Below, piece after piece: positions 1-11,602 of a stretch of 64,000 bases of DNA. The stretch's first letter is position 1. Each line of letters begins with the position of its first letter. Source of the DNA: Neoaquamicrobium microcysteis (lineage in GTDB: Bacteria > Pseudomonadota > Alphaproteobacteria > Rhizobiales > Rhizobiaceae); NCBI RefSeq assembly GCF_008180155.1, contig NZ_VSZS01000066.1:62001-126000 (forward strand). The letters run 5' to 3'. A program made the translations under genes and the position numbers. Below the pieces are notes generated by a model that ran no database searches, was not told the DNA's origin, and was given only the letters and a program-made list of their open reading frames with translations.

Positions 1-368
1 ACCTTCTGGCTGCGCACGGCGCGGAGCAAGGCAAAGGTCTGACGCTTGCTTCGGGCGGCGCGATCAAGCCGCGCGACCTCGCGGCGCCCGAGGCGGGTCG
101 GCAGGTGCTGCTCGGCGTGCGGCCCGAGCATCTCACGCTGGTTTCCGACAGCAAGAATGCCGACATCGAGATGAAGGTGACCGCGGTGGAAACGCTGGGC
201 GCCGATACGCTGGCGCATGGCAGGCCTGTCGCTGGCGACGCGCGGGGAGGGGAACTCATCGCCCGGCTGCCGGGCAGCGTGCGCATCAGCGAGGATGATG
301 TCCTGCCGCTGGCGATCGATGCCGGTGCTGCGCATCTGTTCGATGCCGGAACCGGCAAGCGCATCTGA
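1..368 (+). CDS. ABC transporter ATP-binding protein, C-terminal part (UgpC/MalK type), partial
   Basis: The reading frame is open from the left edge (first full codon at base 3) to a TGA at 366-368, so only about the last 121 residues are present. The segment LLGVRPEHLTLV, at about residue 34 of the visible part, is the signature of the TOBE/OB-fold domain that follows the nucleotide-binding domain in MalK/UgpC-family ATPases. These power import of sugars, sugar alcohols or glycerol-3-phosphate. The Walker motifs lie outside the window, so the substrate cannot be judged. The tail reading PLAIDAGAAHLFDAGTGKRI fits the usual C-terminus of the family. A GC-rich hairpin follows about 20 bases downstream. 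Confidence 0.85.
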   Translation, partial: LLAAHGAEQGKGLTLASGGAIKPRDLAAPEAGRQVLLGVRPEHLTLVSDSKNADIEMKVTAVETLGADTLAHGRPVAGDARGGELIARLPGSVRISEDDVLPLAIDAGAAHLFDAGTGKRI

Positions 369-386
369 GAAAAGTTAAAGCGATCA

Positions 387-412
387 GGCGGGACGCATGA
401 AATCGTCCCGCC
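387..412 (+). terminator. Probable transcription terminator hairpin
   Basis: GGCGGGACG (387-395) pairs perfectly with CGTCCCGCC (404-412) around an 8-base loop, 18 bases after the ABC ATPase stop codon. There is no clear T-run after it, so termination strength is uncertain. Confidence 0.5.
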
Positions 413-656
413 ATCGCATCGGGCAATCCGGCCGGCCTGCTTGCGAGGCTGGCCGCCAGTACATCCGTGACTTGCCAGCACAAAACCGACCCGGGTCGGT
501 CCTGCGCGAGCGCCAGCCATGATTGCCGAAGAGCCCGACCGGCCTTTCCGCCATCCGTCGCTGACGGTCGATCAAGCATCTCTCGATGCGATCCGTCGGG
601 CTGAGGCGCATGTGGGTATCGCCGTCCGGCAGTTCAAGGGCGGAGCCTTGCTGCGC
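413..656. other. Intergenic stretch without a supported gene
   Basis: Open frames exist here on both strands, but none has a ribosome-binding site or a protein-like composition. I see no RNA gene. Confidence 0.5.
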
Positions 657-869
657 TTACGAAACGTATTTCCAGGTTGTCGGCGCGCTGCGGCCGATCG
701 TGTCCACCACGTCGTTCAGCGCGTCGATATCCACATAGTAGAAGCGGGAGAGCTGCACGGCGATTTCGTCGCGGGCGAAGCCGCGGGCCATGAGAAATTC
801 GGCTGCGACGGTAAGCTCGGCGCGTTCCGTCAGGCGGCGCTTCGCACCGTCATCGGATGGAAGAAGCAT
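657..869 (-). CDS. Small conserved-looking hypothetical protein
   Basis: This encodes 70 residues beginning MLLPSDDGAKRRLTERAEL. The ATG at 869 is preceded by AGGG with eight bases of spacing; an in-frame ATG two codons upstream (875) is the alternative. The product is soluble and probably helical. The stretch AAEFLMARGFARDEIAVQL reads like a helix-turn-helix-sized three-helix unit, followed by a Tyr/Asp-rich segment (FYYVDIDALNDVV). I do not recognise the family and assign no function. It stands alone, with opposite-strand open frames here being its shadow. Confidence 0.6.
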   Translation of the reverse strand: MLLPSDDGAKRRLTERAELTVAAEFLMARGFARDEIAVQLSRFYYVDIDALNDVVDTIGRSAPTTWKYVS

Positions 870-1093
870 GATCATATCCCTGTCGTTCTGTTCTTGTCGT
901 TGTGACGCACGGCGCACGTACCGGGAACCTTGGGGGAACTCGGAAGCACAGGACGAATACTGGGAGAAACGATCCGTTCGGACTTGAGATTGCGAATCGG
1001 ATGCCCTGATTATGGCAGTTCGGCCCGATTGCACAAGAAGAAGTCACGGAGGCGCAAGCTTCGCGCAAGGTTCACACAAGAAGATTTCGCAGG

Positions 1094-1654
1094 TCAGAAG
1101 GTGAAAGACGCTTGGGCAGGCGCCGGCGGGGCGAGGTCTACCCCTTCATGCGCCAGCAGCCGCTCCTTGGTGGCAGAGCCGCCGGGGGCGGAAAAGCCGC
1201 CGATCTTCCCGCCGGCCGCAAGAATGCGATGGCACGGCACCACCAGCGGCAGCGGGTTGCGTCCCAGTGCCTGGCCCGTCTCGCGCGCCATCTTCGGGAA
1301 GCCTGCCCTGTCGCAGAGCTCGCCATAGGTGGTGATCTCACCCTGCGCCAGCTTCAGCGCCGCGGCGTAGATGGCACGTCGGAAAGGGTCCACGCCGGCA
1401 AGATCGAGCGGCAACGCGGAAAAATCGACGGTCTCGCCCTGCGCATAGCGGCGGATGAGCGCGACGGCGTCGGTCACGAAAGACGGCACGTCCCGTCCCG
1501 CCGGCCCCACAGTGCCGCTGGCCGCCCATTTCACGATATGCCGTTCGGCGGCCTCGTGGGTCTTCTCCGGCAGCGCAAGCCGGCTCAACCCAGCATCGCT
1601 CCATGCGATGGCTACGAAGCCGAGCGCGGTTTCGAAAACAAGATGGCCGGACAA
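1094..1654 (-). CDS. ogt: Methylated-DNA--protein-cysteine S-methyltransferase
   Basis: The suicide DNA-repair enzyme removes O6-methyl groups from guanine (and alkyl groups from thymine) by transferring them to its own cysteine. The active-site motif PCHRI, preceded by NPLPLVV, is present at about residues 138-142, followed by the usual GGFSAPGG segment. The upstream GRNPLP part is the DNA-binding helix region. At 186 residues it matches Ogt/AdaB length and lacks Ada's N-terminal domain. The start is a TTG at 1654 with GGGAGAAG about seven bases upstream; no better ATG exists in frame. It is monocistronic and divergent from the transglycosylase gene. Confidence 0.93.
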   Translation of the reverse strand: MSGHLVFETALGFVAIAWSDAGLSRLALPEKTHEAAERHIVKWAASGTVGPAGRDVPSFVTDAVALIRRYAQGETVDFSALPLDLAGVDPFRRAIYAAALKLAQGEITTYGELCDRAGFPKMARETGQALGRNPLPLVVPCHRILAAGGKIGGFSAPGGSATKERLLAHEGVDLAPPAPAQASFTF

Positions 1655-1836
1655 GGGGCTTCTCCCATCGACTCGGGTTCAATCTATCACGTCCGTATGA
1701 ACGAACAAATAGGGAACTTCGCCTATGCTGACACGTCCGCTGTCACCTTGGGGCATGCCGGCTTGCGGCGTGCGTGTCGCTGTTGTATGGCTCGGGCGGG
1801 TGGAGAGCACGAGATCGACGAAGAAAGAGCGCGCAT

Positions 1837-2544
1837 TTGCCTCGATTGCGTTCCGACATCGCGCTTTGCGCACTGCTTGCCACCAGCCTGCTGTCTGCTT
1901 GCACGACGGCCGATCTGGCCAATGATCCCCAGCTTCGCGCCCAGCTTGAACAGTCGACCGTCGAGGCCGACGATCCGGCCTTGCCCGACGAAGTAGCCGC
2001 CGTGCCGGAAACTCTTCAGCGCGAGGTCGCCGAGGTTGCTGCTGATGCGTCGGCCGTTGAGGTTGCAGCCGAGGCGGCAAGCTTCACGCCGTCCGCATTC
2101 GCCGGCCCGACGCCCGACAACCCTGCCACCGCCGCTATCCAGCCCCGCAAGATTGCAGCCCGGAGCCCGGAGCTCGACGCGCTCATAGCCCGCTATGCTG
2201 CGCACCATGAAATTCCCGTCGAGCTTCTGCGCCGGGTGGTCAATCGCGAAAGCACCTTCAATCCCGCCGCCCGCAACGGCCCTTATTGGGGGCTGATGCA
2301 GATCCTGCCGCAGACCGCGCGCACAATGGGCTTCAAGGGCTCGCCCGAGGGGCTGCTCGATGCCGAGACCAACCTGATGTATGCCGGCAAGTATCTGCGC
2401 GGCGCCTATCTGGTGGCCGGCGGCAACCACGATCTCGCGGTGCGCTTCTATTCGCGCGGCTATTATTACGACGCCAAGCGCAAGGGCCTGCTGGAAGCAA
2501 CGGGGCTCCGCCCCGCGCGCAGCCGCATGCCCGGCTCTTCCTGA
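1837..2544 (+). CDS. Lytic transglycosylase (SLT domain) lipoprotein
   Basis: This is a periplasmic lipoprotein of about 235 residues that cleaves peptidoglycan glycan strands with formation of 1,6-anhydromuramyl ends. I chose the TTG at 1837 because it gives a clean lipoprotein signal peptide: Arg residues, then ALCALLATSLLSAC with the lipobox cysteine near residue 22. A longer GTG-started frame would bury that signal. A low-complexity Ala/Glu/Val linker (about residues 30-100) precedes the SLT/goose-lysozyme fold. The catalytic Glu is in VVNRESTFNPAA, followed by GLMQILPQTA and the AGKYLRG and YSRGYYY motifs typical of SLT domains. Confidence 0.85.
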   Translation: MPRLRSDIALCALLATSLLSACTTADLANDPQLRAQLEQSTVEADDPALPDEVAAVPETLQREVAEVAADASAVEVAAEAASFTPSAFAGPTPDNPATAAIQPRKIAARSPELDALIARYAAHHEIPVELLRRVVNRESTFNPAARNGPYWGLMQILPQTARTMGFKGSPEGLLDAETNLMYAGKYLRGAYLVAGGNHDLAVRFYSRGYYYDAKRKGLLEATGLRPARSRMPGSS

Positions 2545-2562
2545 GGCCGTTCTTCCGGCCAG

Positions 2563-3054
2563 TCACGCCCCTATCGGCACTTTCAGCTCCTGACCCGGAA
2601 AGATCAGGTTCGGATCGGATATCAGCAGCGGGTTGGCGCGCACGATGCGCTGGACCTGCGCCGAACTGCCGTAATGCTCCTGCGCGATCTTCGACAGCGT
2701 ATCTCCGGCCCGCACCACATGGCGGCGAAAGCCTATATAGTTCGGCACGATGCGCGGCCCGTATATCACCGGCACGATCACCTTGTTGATCTCCGAGCCG
2801 TCCTGCGCACTTTCCTCAAAGACCTCGACGAACAGGCGGTCGAGCTGGAATGCGGCGTTGCCGATCGCCGCCTGCACCTGAAACTGGCCGTGCTCGCCCG
2901 TGCCGCCGCCCACATTGAAGAAGCCGGTGCGCTCGTCGTGGCCCTCGTGCACGCGCCAGTTCAACGTGGCCTCGAAGCCCTGGCCGATCCCTGCGATCAG
3001 CACCGGGTCGCCGACGAGGTCGAAGGGCTTCGGCTGCTGGATGAAATTGGGCAT
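2563..3054 (-). CDS. Gmad2 and LysM domain protein
   Basis: The 163-residue protein has an N-terminal immunoglobulin-like Gmad2 domain (about residues 8-100: DPVLIAGIGQGFEATLNWRV, then TGFFNVGGGTGEHGQFQ). A LysM peptidoglycan-binding module occupies about residues 110-160 (HVVRAGDTLSKIAQEHYG ... ANPLLISDPNLIFPGQEL). No signal peptide is visible, which is common for this family in rhizobia. The product probably acts at the cell wall or spans cytoplasm and envelope, but the exact role is unknown. It is convergent with the transglycosylase gene, 18 bases away, so both neighbours concern peptidoglycan. Confidence 0.88.
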   Translation of the reverse strand: MPNFIQQPKPFDLVGDPVLIAGIGQGFEATLNWRVHEGHDERTGFFNVGGGTGEHGQFQVQAAIGNAAFQLDRLFVEVFEESAQDGSEINKVIVPVIYGPRIVPNYIGFRRHVVRAGDTLSKIAQEHYGSSAQVQRIVRANPLLISDPNLIFPGQELKVPIGA

Positions 3055-3235
3055 GGCGATGATCCCTCTCTCGCGTTCGCCCTGCCCGTCTTTCCCCTCT
3101 CAATATTAGGCGAAACTGATGGAAAAGGGGAGGGCTGACGTTCCGCCTCGAGCAACCGCAGGTGGCCGGTCACTTTGCCGTGAATCGCGACGTGTCGCGG
3201 TGATTTCGCCGCAGATCGCGTCTAGCTGCGTTTCC

Positions 3236-4249
3236 ATGATCCAGATGAATCGCCGCAGCATCCTCGCCCTTCCGCTTCTCGCCGGTTTCGCCACCGTCGC
3301 GCGCGCGACGGAAAACGAAATCCTGGCCGAGCGCGTCGCCCCGTTGCTCGACCGCGCGGAGGGGCTCGAGCCTCTGAAGGCCGTGGTCATCGCGCGCAAT
3401 GGGCGCGTGGTGGCCGAGCGCGGCTATGGCGGCAATTCGCCTTCACGGCCCACCAACATCAAGTCGGCTTCCAAGTCGGTGGTGTCGGCCATGGTGGGCA
3501 TCGCCATCGGCAAAGGCCTGCTGGAGAGCGCGGACCAGAAGATCGCGCCTCTCTTGCGTGCCGACCTGCCGGCCGATGCCGACCCGCGCCTCGATGACGT
3601 CACCATCGGCAACCTTCTGTCGATGCAGGCCGGGCTGGGCCGTACGTCGGGGCCGAACTACGGGCGCTGGGTTGCCAGCCGGAACTGGGTGCGCGCCGCG
3701 CTCGCCATGCCGTTCGAGGACGATCCCGGCGGACGCATGCTCTATTCGACCGGCTCCACGCATCTGCTTTCGGCCATCCTCACCCGCGTCAGCGGCCGCA
3801 CCATGCTGGACCTCGCGCGCGAATGGTTCGACCCGCTCGACGGGTTTGCCATCGGCGGGTGGGAGCGTGACCCGCAGGGCATCTATCTGGGCGGCAACCA
3901 GATGGCGATGAGCACGCATTCGCTGATCGCGTTCGGCGAACTTTATCGCAATGGCGGACGCACGGCCGAAGGCACGCGCATCGTGCCTGCCGACTGGATC
4001 GAGCAGTCGTGGCAGCCGCGCACGCGTTCGCCCTTCAACGGCTACCGCTACGGCTATGGCTGGTTCCTGCACGGCATCGGCGGGCAGGAGGTGCGCTTCG
4101 CCTGGGGGCATGGCGGGCAGATGCTCTACATCGTGCCGGAGTTGAGCCTCACCGTCGCCATGACGTCCGACGAGAACCAGCGCTCGGCGCGCAACGGCCA
4201 CCGGGACGACCTCAACGCGTTGCTTGCCGGGATCATTGCGCAGATTTGA
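3236..4249 (+). CDS. Class C beta-lactamase-family serine hydrolase
   Basis: About 337 residues with a twin-arginine-like signal (NRRSILALPLLAGFATVARA) directly after the start, so probably exported. Starts at ATG 3236 or 3245 are equally possible. The catalytic SxxK motif is in IKSASKSVV (about residue 79), the YS pair is in MLYSTGSTHLLSA, and the third box is WGHGGQM, where HGG replaces KTG as usual in this esterase/transpeptidase-like group. The family contains esterases, D-aminopeptidases and PBP-like hydrolases, so the substrate is open. True cephalosporinase activity is unlikely from the divergent boxes. Confidence 0.85.
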   Translation: MIQMNRRSILALPLLAGFATVARATENEILAERVAPLLDRAEGLEPLKAVVIARNGRVVAERGYGGNSPSRPTNIKSASKSVVSAMVGIAIGKGLLESADQKIAPLLRADLPADADPRLDDVTIGNLLSMQAGLGRTSGPNYGRWVASRNWVRAALAMPFEDDPGGRMLYSTGSTHLLSAILTRVSGRTMLDLAREWFDPLDGFAIGGWERDPQGIYLGGNQMAMSTHSLIAFGELYRNGGRTAEGTRIVPADWIEQSWQPRTRSPFNGYRYGYGWFLHGIGGQEVRFAWGHGGQMLYIVPELSLTVAMTSDENQRSARNGHRDDLNALLAGIIAQI

Positions 4250-4295
4250 GCTAACCGCTTACTGCTAATTAAGGGCTTTGTGCTTCAATGTGCGC

Positions 4296-4799
4296 ATGAC
4301 CAAAAAGCCCGAGTCCAAACCCGCAGCCGGCGGGGCCGAAAAGCCGCAAGCCAAGCGTTCCAAGCTCAAGCTTGCACTGTTCGCCCTCGTGCCGCTCGTG
4401 CTTGCCGGCGCCGGTTATGGCGGCTGGACCTTCTATGCAACCGCCGCGCATCATGCCGTTGGGGACCATGCGGGCAAGCCCGACCCCATCGCCGTTTCCG
4501 CGGTGCCGACGGAGATCGCGGCCGAATCCTCCTTCACCCACTCGCACGGTCTCGCCCGGATCATCGAGCACAGGTGCGGCCGCATCAGGATCGACCAGCT
4601 CAAGGCGCTCAGCCAGGAAGAAGCGCGCGCCGACGGCATGCTGGCGGCACTTTCGTGGGAGGCTGCGGCACGCCGCACCGCGGCGTTGAACGACATGACA
4701 TGTCCGCGCTTCCTTTCCGAGATCCGCAGCGCCAATGCCAAGGCGGCCGCCGTCCTGGAAGCCCGCGCGTCGGCTGACAAGAAGTCCGGCGGACACTGA
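4296..4799 (+). CDS. Hypothetical single-pass membrane protein
   Basis: About 167 residues. It has a Lys/Ala-rich cytoplasmic N-terminus (KKPESKPAAGGAEKPQAK), then one transmembrane helix (LALFALVPLVLAGAGYGGW, about residues 28-46) and a soluble region outside the membrane with two cysteines (HRCGR and MTCPRF), possibly disulphide linked. The ATG at 4296 is preferred; an in-frame TTG at 4278 sits too close to the AAGGG sequence. I do not recognise a domain. It follows the serine hydrolase by about 45 bases on the same strand, so the two could be co-transcribed. Confidence 0.65.
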   Translation: MTKKPESKPAAGGAEKPQAKRSKLKLALFALVPLVLAGAGYGGWTFYATAAHHAVGDHAGKPDPIAVSAVPTEIAAESSFTHSHGLARIIEHRCGRIRIDQLKALSQEEARADGMLAALSWEAAARRTAALNDMTCPRFLSEIRSANAKAAAVLEARASADKKSGGH

Positions 4800-4811
4800 C
4801 CGCAGGCGCGG

Positions 4812-5735
4812 CTACTCTCCCAGCACAACCTCCACCTGCTCGCGCAGCCACATATGCGCGCTGTCGCGGTCGTAGCGGCGGTGCCAGTACATGCCCATGT
4901 CCATGTCGGCAAATCCCACCGGCAGCTCGAAAATATCCAGCTTGAGCCGGTCGCGCACCCGGTGTGCGAACTGCACCGGGAGCGAGCCGATCACGTGACC
5001 CTGCGCGATGGCGAGCGCGATGGCCTGAAAGTGCGGGAGCGTCAGCACCACGCGCCGGCGGCGGCCTATCGCGCCGAGGGCGGAGTCCAGCCCGGTCGAC
5101 AGCCCGCCATCGGTCGAGCAGATCGCCTGCGGCAGGGCGCAGAACAGGTCGAGCGGCATCGTCTCGCCGGGCGCGACGCCCGCCTGCGCCAGCGCGTCGT
5201 GACCCGCCTTGGCGACCGCCACCAGCCGCGACTTGAACAGGAATTGGAACGCCGCCCATTCGGGGATATCCACCGGCGGTGACAGGGTCAGGTCGATGGA
5301 GCCTTCTGTCAGAACGTGCGGCATAGCGCGTGGGCCCCCGTCGAGAAACTGCAGCAGCACGTTCGGCGCCGCGGCAAGAACGCGTACCGAGAGTTGCGGC
5401 ATCAGCAGCGTCGAGAAATAGTCCGACCCCAGCAGCCGAAAGGTGCGGCCCGACCGCGCCGGATCGAACACAGCCTGTTCCGTCAGCGCCTGGTCGATGC
5501 GCACCATCGCGTCCCTCACCGTCTCGGCCAGCGAAAGCGCGCGCGGGGTAGGCACCATCATGTTGCCTTCGCGGACGAAGAGCTGGTCTCCGACGAGGTG
5601 GCGCAGCCGGTTGAGCGCCGAACTCACGGCAGGCTGGCTGAGGCCGACGCGCTCGCCCGCCTTGGTCACGCTGCGCTCCTGCATCAGCGCGTCGAACACG
5701 CGCAGGAGGTTGAGATCGAGCGAGGCGAAATTCAT
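4812..5735 (-). CDS. LysR-family transcriptional regulator (NodD-like)
   Basis: This 307-residue regulator has a winged helix-turn-helix at residues 5-65 (LNLLRVFDALMQERSVTKAGERVGLSQPAVSSALNRLR) and a C-terminal periplasmic-binding-fold effector domain. The N-terminus NFASLDLNLLRVF resembles the NodD/NahR subgroup. The ATG at 5735 is preferred over an upstream in-frame TTG at 5765 because the family motif begins at once. It is divergently transcribed from the alpha/beta hydrolase at 5846, with about 110 bases between, the classic layout in which the LysR protein controls its neighbour. The inducer is unknown. Confidence 0.9.
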   Translation of the reverse strand: MNFASLDLNLLRVFDALMQERSVTKAGERVGLSQPAVSSALNRLRHLVGDQLFVREGNMMVPTPRALSLAETVRDAMVRIDQALTEQAVFDPARSGRTFRLLGSDYFSTLLMPQLSVRVLAAAPNVLLQFLDGGPRAMPHVLTEGSIDLTLSPPVDIPEWAAFQFLFKSRLVAVAKAGHDALAQAGVAPGETMPLDLFCALPQAICSTDGGLSTGLDSALGAIGRRRRVVLTLPHFQAIALAIAQGHVIGSLPVQFAHRVRDRLKLDIFELPVGFADMDMGMYWHRRYDRDSAHMWLREQVEVVLGE

Positions 5736-5845
5736 CGGGTCAATCCAGCCGATACGATCATTCAATTACCGGTAGAAACCGCCCCAGCGTAATCTATCCG
5801 TGGCCTGTTGGTCGAGGACGCATTGTCGAGCAAGGAGGAATGCAG

Positions 5846-6568
5846 ATGGCTACCTACGTGATCGTTCACGGTGCCTGGCACCATGGAGACCTGATGCGGC
5901 CGGTCGCCGCCCATCTCGAGGAGGAGGGGCACACGGTCCACACACCCACCATCCGCGGCAACGCGCCCGGCGACCCGAAGCGCACCTCGCTGGAAGACGC
6001 CATCGGCTCGATCGTCGCCTATATCGAGGCCGAAAGTCTGTTCGACATCGTGCTTGTCGGGCACAGCTACGGCGGCATGGTCATCACCGGCGTGGCCGAT
6101 CGCGTGCGGCCCGGCACGATCCGCCGCCTGGTCTACTGGAACGCCTTCGTGCCCAATGACGGCGAGGCGCTCAACGATCTCGTGCCCGACTATTTCACCG
6201 CGATGTTCGACCAGATGTCGGAGGCCGACGGGACCGTCATGATGCCCTTTCCCATCTGGCGCGAAGCGCTCACCAACGACATGAGCGAGGAGGAGTCGAA
6301 GGCCGCCTACGACAGGCTCGTGCCGCAGCCCTACCGGACCTTCACCGACAAGATCAGTCTGTCGCGCCCACCGGCGGCGTTCGAGATGCCCAAATCCTAC
6401 ATCAATTTCACCGAGGATACCGGCATGCCGTCCAACATGCCCTGGCATCCGCGGCTGTCGGCAAAGCTCGGCCTGTTCCGCCTCGTGCAGGGGTCAGGCA
6501 GCCACGGCGTCGGCTTCAGCAACCCCGCGCTCGCGGCCGAGCGCATCGCCACCGCCGGCCGCGATTGA
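5846..6568 (+). CDS. Alpha/beta-fold hydrolase
   Basis: A 240-residue esterase-type hydrolase. The nucleophile elbow is GHSYGGMV (Ser near residue 73), with the oxyanion region VIVHGAWHHGD at the N-terminus and the catalytic His in GSGSHGVGFSNP near the C-terminus. It resembles the salicylate-esterase/hydroxynitrile-lyase-like group often called 'alpha/beta hydrolase, pyrethroid or EstC type'. AGGAGG is ideally spaced (seven bases) for the second ATG at 5846 and too close for the first at 5840, which decides the start. It is probably controlled by the divergent LysR gene; the substrate is unknown. Confidence 0.88.
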   Translation: MATYVIVHGAWHHGDLMRPVAAHLEEEGHTVHTPTIRGNAPGDPKRTSLEDAIGSIVAYIEAESLFDIVLVGHSYGGMVITGVADRVRPGTIRRLVYWNAFVPNDGEALNDLVPDYFTAMFDQMSEADGTVMMPFPIWREALTNDMSEEESKAAYDRLVPQPYRTFTDKISLSRPPAAFEMPKSYINFTEDTGMPSNMPWHPRLSAKLGLFRLVQGSGSHGVGFSNPALAAERIATAGRD

Positions 6569-6580
6569 CCGCCGGAACTC

Positions 6581-7069
6581 CTACTGCGCGGCTTCCACCA
6601 TCGCCCTGTCGGCTTCGCCCACGCGCACCTCGTCGGTGTGGGCGAAGCCCTTGGTATAATCGAGCACCGAGATCACCTCGGGCCGAAGCTCGAACACCGC
6701 GACGCCGGAAACGTCTAGCCCGGTCATCATCGGCCCATATTCCGGATACTTCTTCGGCAGCTCATCCATGAGGATTGTGCGGATCGTCGCCTCGTCGCTG
6801 ACCGGAAAGGCGCGCGCCGCCATCGACAGGCCCGCAATCGCCATCGGGTCGGTGGTGTCGTGATCGATCGTCAACGAGACGCGGTTGTCGCGTGCGAGGT
6901 TCTTCGCCTTCTGGGTATCCTTGCCGGTCATGAACCACAGCGTCAGCCCCTTGCTGACATAGCCCACCGTCGTGGCCTGCGGCCAGCCGTCGGGGCGCAG
7001 CGTGGCGAGCGTGAGAATGCGGTGCTCGTCGAGCAGCTTCAGGATCGTGGCGTGAAGATCTGCATCCAT
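6581..7069 (-). CDS. Pyridoxamine 5'-phosphate oxidase-family protein
   Basis: A 162-residue split-barrel flavin/F420-binding-type protein: LATLRPDGWPQATTVGYV is the flavin-binding strand pair and LARDNRVSLTID the second. It is small and does not carry the full PdxH signature, so it is better seen as a general PNPOx-like reductase or flavin-binding protein than as vitamin B6 oxidase. The start is ATG 7069 with AGGAGG five bases upstream; the codon before it is TTG. It is convergent with the hydrolase gene. A decayed copy of its C-terminal region lies just upstream at 7144-7211. Confidence 0.88.
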   Translation of the reverse strand: MDADLHATILKLLDEHRILTLATLRPDGWPQATTVGYVSKGLTLWFMTGKDTQKAKNLARDNRVSLTIDHDTTDPMAIAGLSMAARAFPVSDEATIRTILMDELPKKYPEYGPMMTGLDVSGVAVFELRPEVISVLDYTKGFAHTDEVRVGEADRAMVEAAQ

Positions 7070-7143
7070 CAAAGCCTCCTGTCGTGGAAACGGCAGCAGG
7101 GTAGGACGCGGAGCAAGGCGAGGCGTTGACGTGGGTCAAAGGG

Positions 7144-7211
7144 GTGGGCGAAGCCCTTGCTATAATCGAGCACGGAGATCACCTTCGGCCGAAGCTCGAA
7201 CACCGCGATGC
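7144..7211 (-). pseudogene. Remnant of a second PNPOx-family gene (22-codon tail fragment)
   Basis: Sixty-three of 68 bases match 6638-6705 inside the adjacent PNPOx gene, in the same orientation. Read on the minus strand it gives IAVFELRPKVISVLDYSKGF, against VAVFELRPEVISVLDYTKGF in the intact gene. Three conservative amino-acid changes suggest the tail of a diverged paralogue rather than a fresh copy. Similarity ends sharply at both sides and no start or stop belongs to it. The rest of the space between the PNPOx gene and the next gene (7070-7372) holds nothing else I can support. Confidence 0.8.
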
Positions 7212-7372
7212 TACTCAAAGTCGGTCAAGTGAAATCGCCTCATGCAGGCAGGAATCACAAACTGCTGAATAAAACCCGGAGGCTTGCGCGAGCGCGATGA
7301 AGGCGGACACTATGCCAGTCGCTAGAGACGAACCCACGACGGTGGCAGATGCAATACGCAACAGGAGAGACA

Positions 7373-7594
7373 ATGAAAGTTGGCGATGAGGTGGTCGCCG
7401 ATGGGATAAGAGGCTTGGTCGTCTGCGATTTCGATAGCCGCGAGTTTGCAGAAGGCTACGTAGACTGGGACAGTCCTACAATCGCAATGCTCGGTGGGGG
7501 CACTCTGTTATCTGGCGTTATGATCATGACCGTCGAAGCCGGCATGATCCACTATGTAGAAGGAAGCGGCGTGATCGAACGCGTCACATCCTAG
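7373..7594 (+). CDS. Small hypothetical protein
   Basis: 73 residues, beginning MKVGDEVVADGIRGLVVCDF. ATG 7373 has GGAGAG six bases upstream, which is why I prefer it to an ATG 24 bases earlier. The composition is acidic and beta-rich with a KOW/SH3-like look at the start (VGDEVVADGIRGLVV), but I do not recognise a family. It lies between the PNPOx remnant and the degenerate hicAB locus, with a lower GC content than carB, so it may be part of the same acquired patch. Confidence 0.6.
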   Translation: MKVGDEVVADGIRGLVVCDFDSREFAEGYVDWDSPTIAMLGGGTLLSGVMIMTVEAGMIHYVEGSGVIERVTS

Positions 7595-7640
7595 AGTAGA
7601 CAACCACTCCCCTATTTTGCTCGGTTTATGAATTCACGAC

Positions 7641-7922
7641 CTAAGCCGCGTCAGCCATGCCTTGTGTCGGCGCGACTGTTGCTACGACGGCATCGGCTGA
7701 CCATTCGCGAAAACCCGGGTCAGTGCGCAACGCGTCGAGACTGCGGGGCGAGGGGAGCGGTCCCTGCCAATCCTCGAAGGCGAATGCCAACGCTATGCCA
7801 GCTTCATGAATTGCGTCGTCAAGCGTGTCGGCAACCGTTGTCACTCCCGGCACGTCGGGAAACGATACGCCGTAGCCGCTTCCCTCTTCCTTGTGGATCA
7901 GTGCGATGTAGTGGGTCGCCAT
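7641..7922 (-). CDS. hicB: HicB-family antitoxin, probably truncated
   Basis: 93 residues starting MATHYIALIHKEEGSGYGVSFPDVPGVTTVADTLDDA (given here in parts: the partial RNase H-like HicB domain spans residues 3-75). HicB antitoxins normally continue for about 40 more residues into a ribbon-helix-helix or HTH domain that binds the operator. Here the frame stops after APTQGMADAA, so the DNA-binding domain is missing. The intended toxin partner immediately upstream is frameshifted. The reading frame is continuous with the last codons of the hicA remnant, with no stop between them. The locus is probably non-functional, or the product is an orphan antidote. Confidence 0.75.
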   Translation of the reverse strand: MATHYIALIHKEEGSGYGVSFPDVPGVTTVADTLDDAIHEAGIALAFAFEDWQGPLPSPRSLDALRTDPGFREWSADAVVATVAPTQGMADAA

Positions 7923-8118
7923 CTCAATCCTTTGCCAGCCGGCTTGTGCGTAGATCGAGCGCACGGTGCATGCCGGTAAATCTTGCGCGGATGCATGATG
8001 ATCACGAGACGACCGTCAGGATGGCGGTATTCGTGGTGTGTGAGCCGCGCACCGAGACAAGCGCGAAACCATCCTGCTGCAATTGCCTGATGATATCGCG
8101 ACTATGTCTCAGCATCAT
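7923..8118 (-). pseudogene. hicA: HicA mRNA-interferase toxin, frameshifted
   Basis: The minus strand begins ATGATGCTG and encodes LRHSRDIIRQLQQDGFALVS then VRGSH, the N-terminal half of a HicA dsRBD-like toxin with its catalytic-His context. An extra CA in the run CACACACC (about 8036-8042) breaks the frame. Removing it restores HEYRHPDGRLVIIMHPRK. A one-base loss near 7981-7985 (CGCAAGATT) breaks it again; adding a base restores DLPACTVRSIYAQAGW, the canonical HicA C-terminus. That end then runs in frame into hicB. Two independent frameshifts mean the toxin is dead unless this is a sequencing error. Confidence 0.78.
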
Positions 8119-8119
8119 T

Positions 8120-11602
<3,483 letters not shown>

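Noticed and set aside
519-905. Plus-strand 128-codon open frame near the left edge
   Set aside because: It is largely antisense to the small minus-strand gene at 657-869, which has a better start signal and more protein-like sequence.
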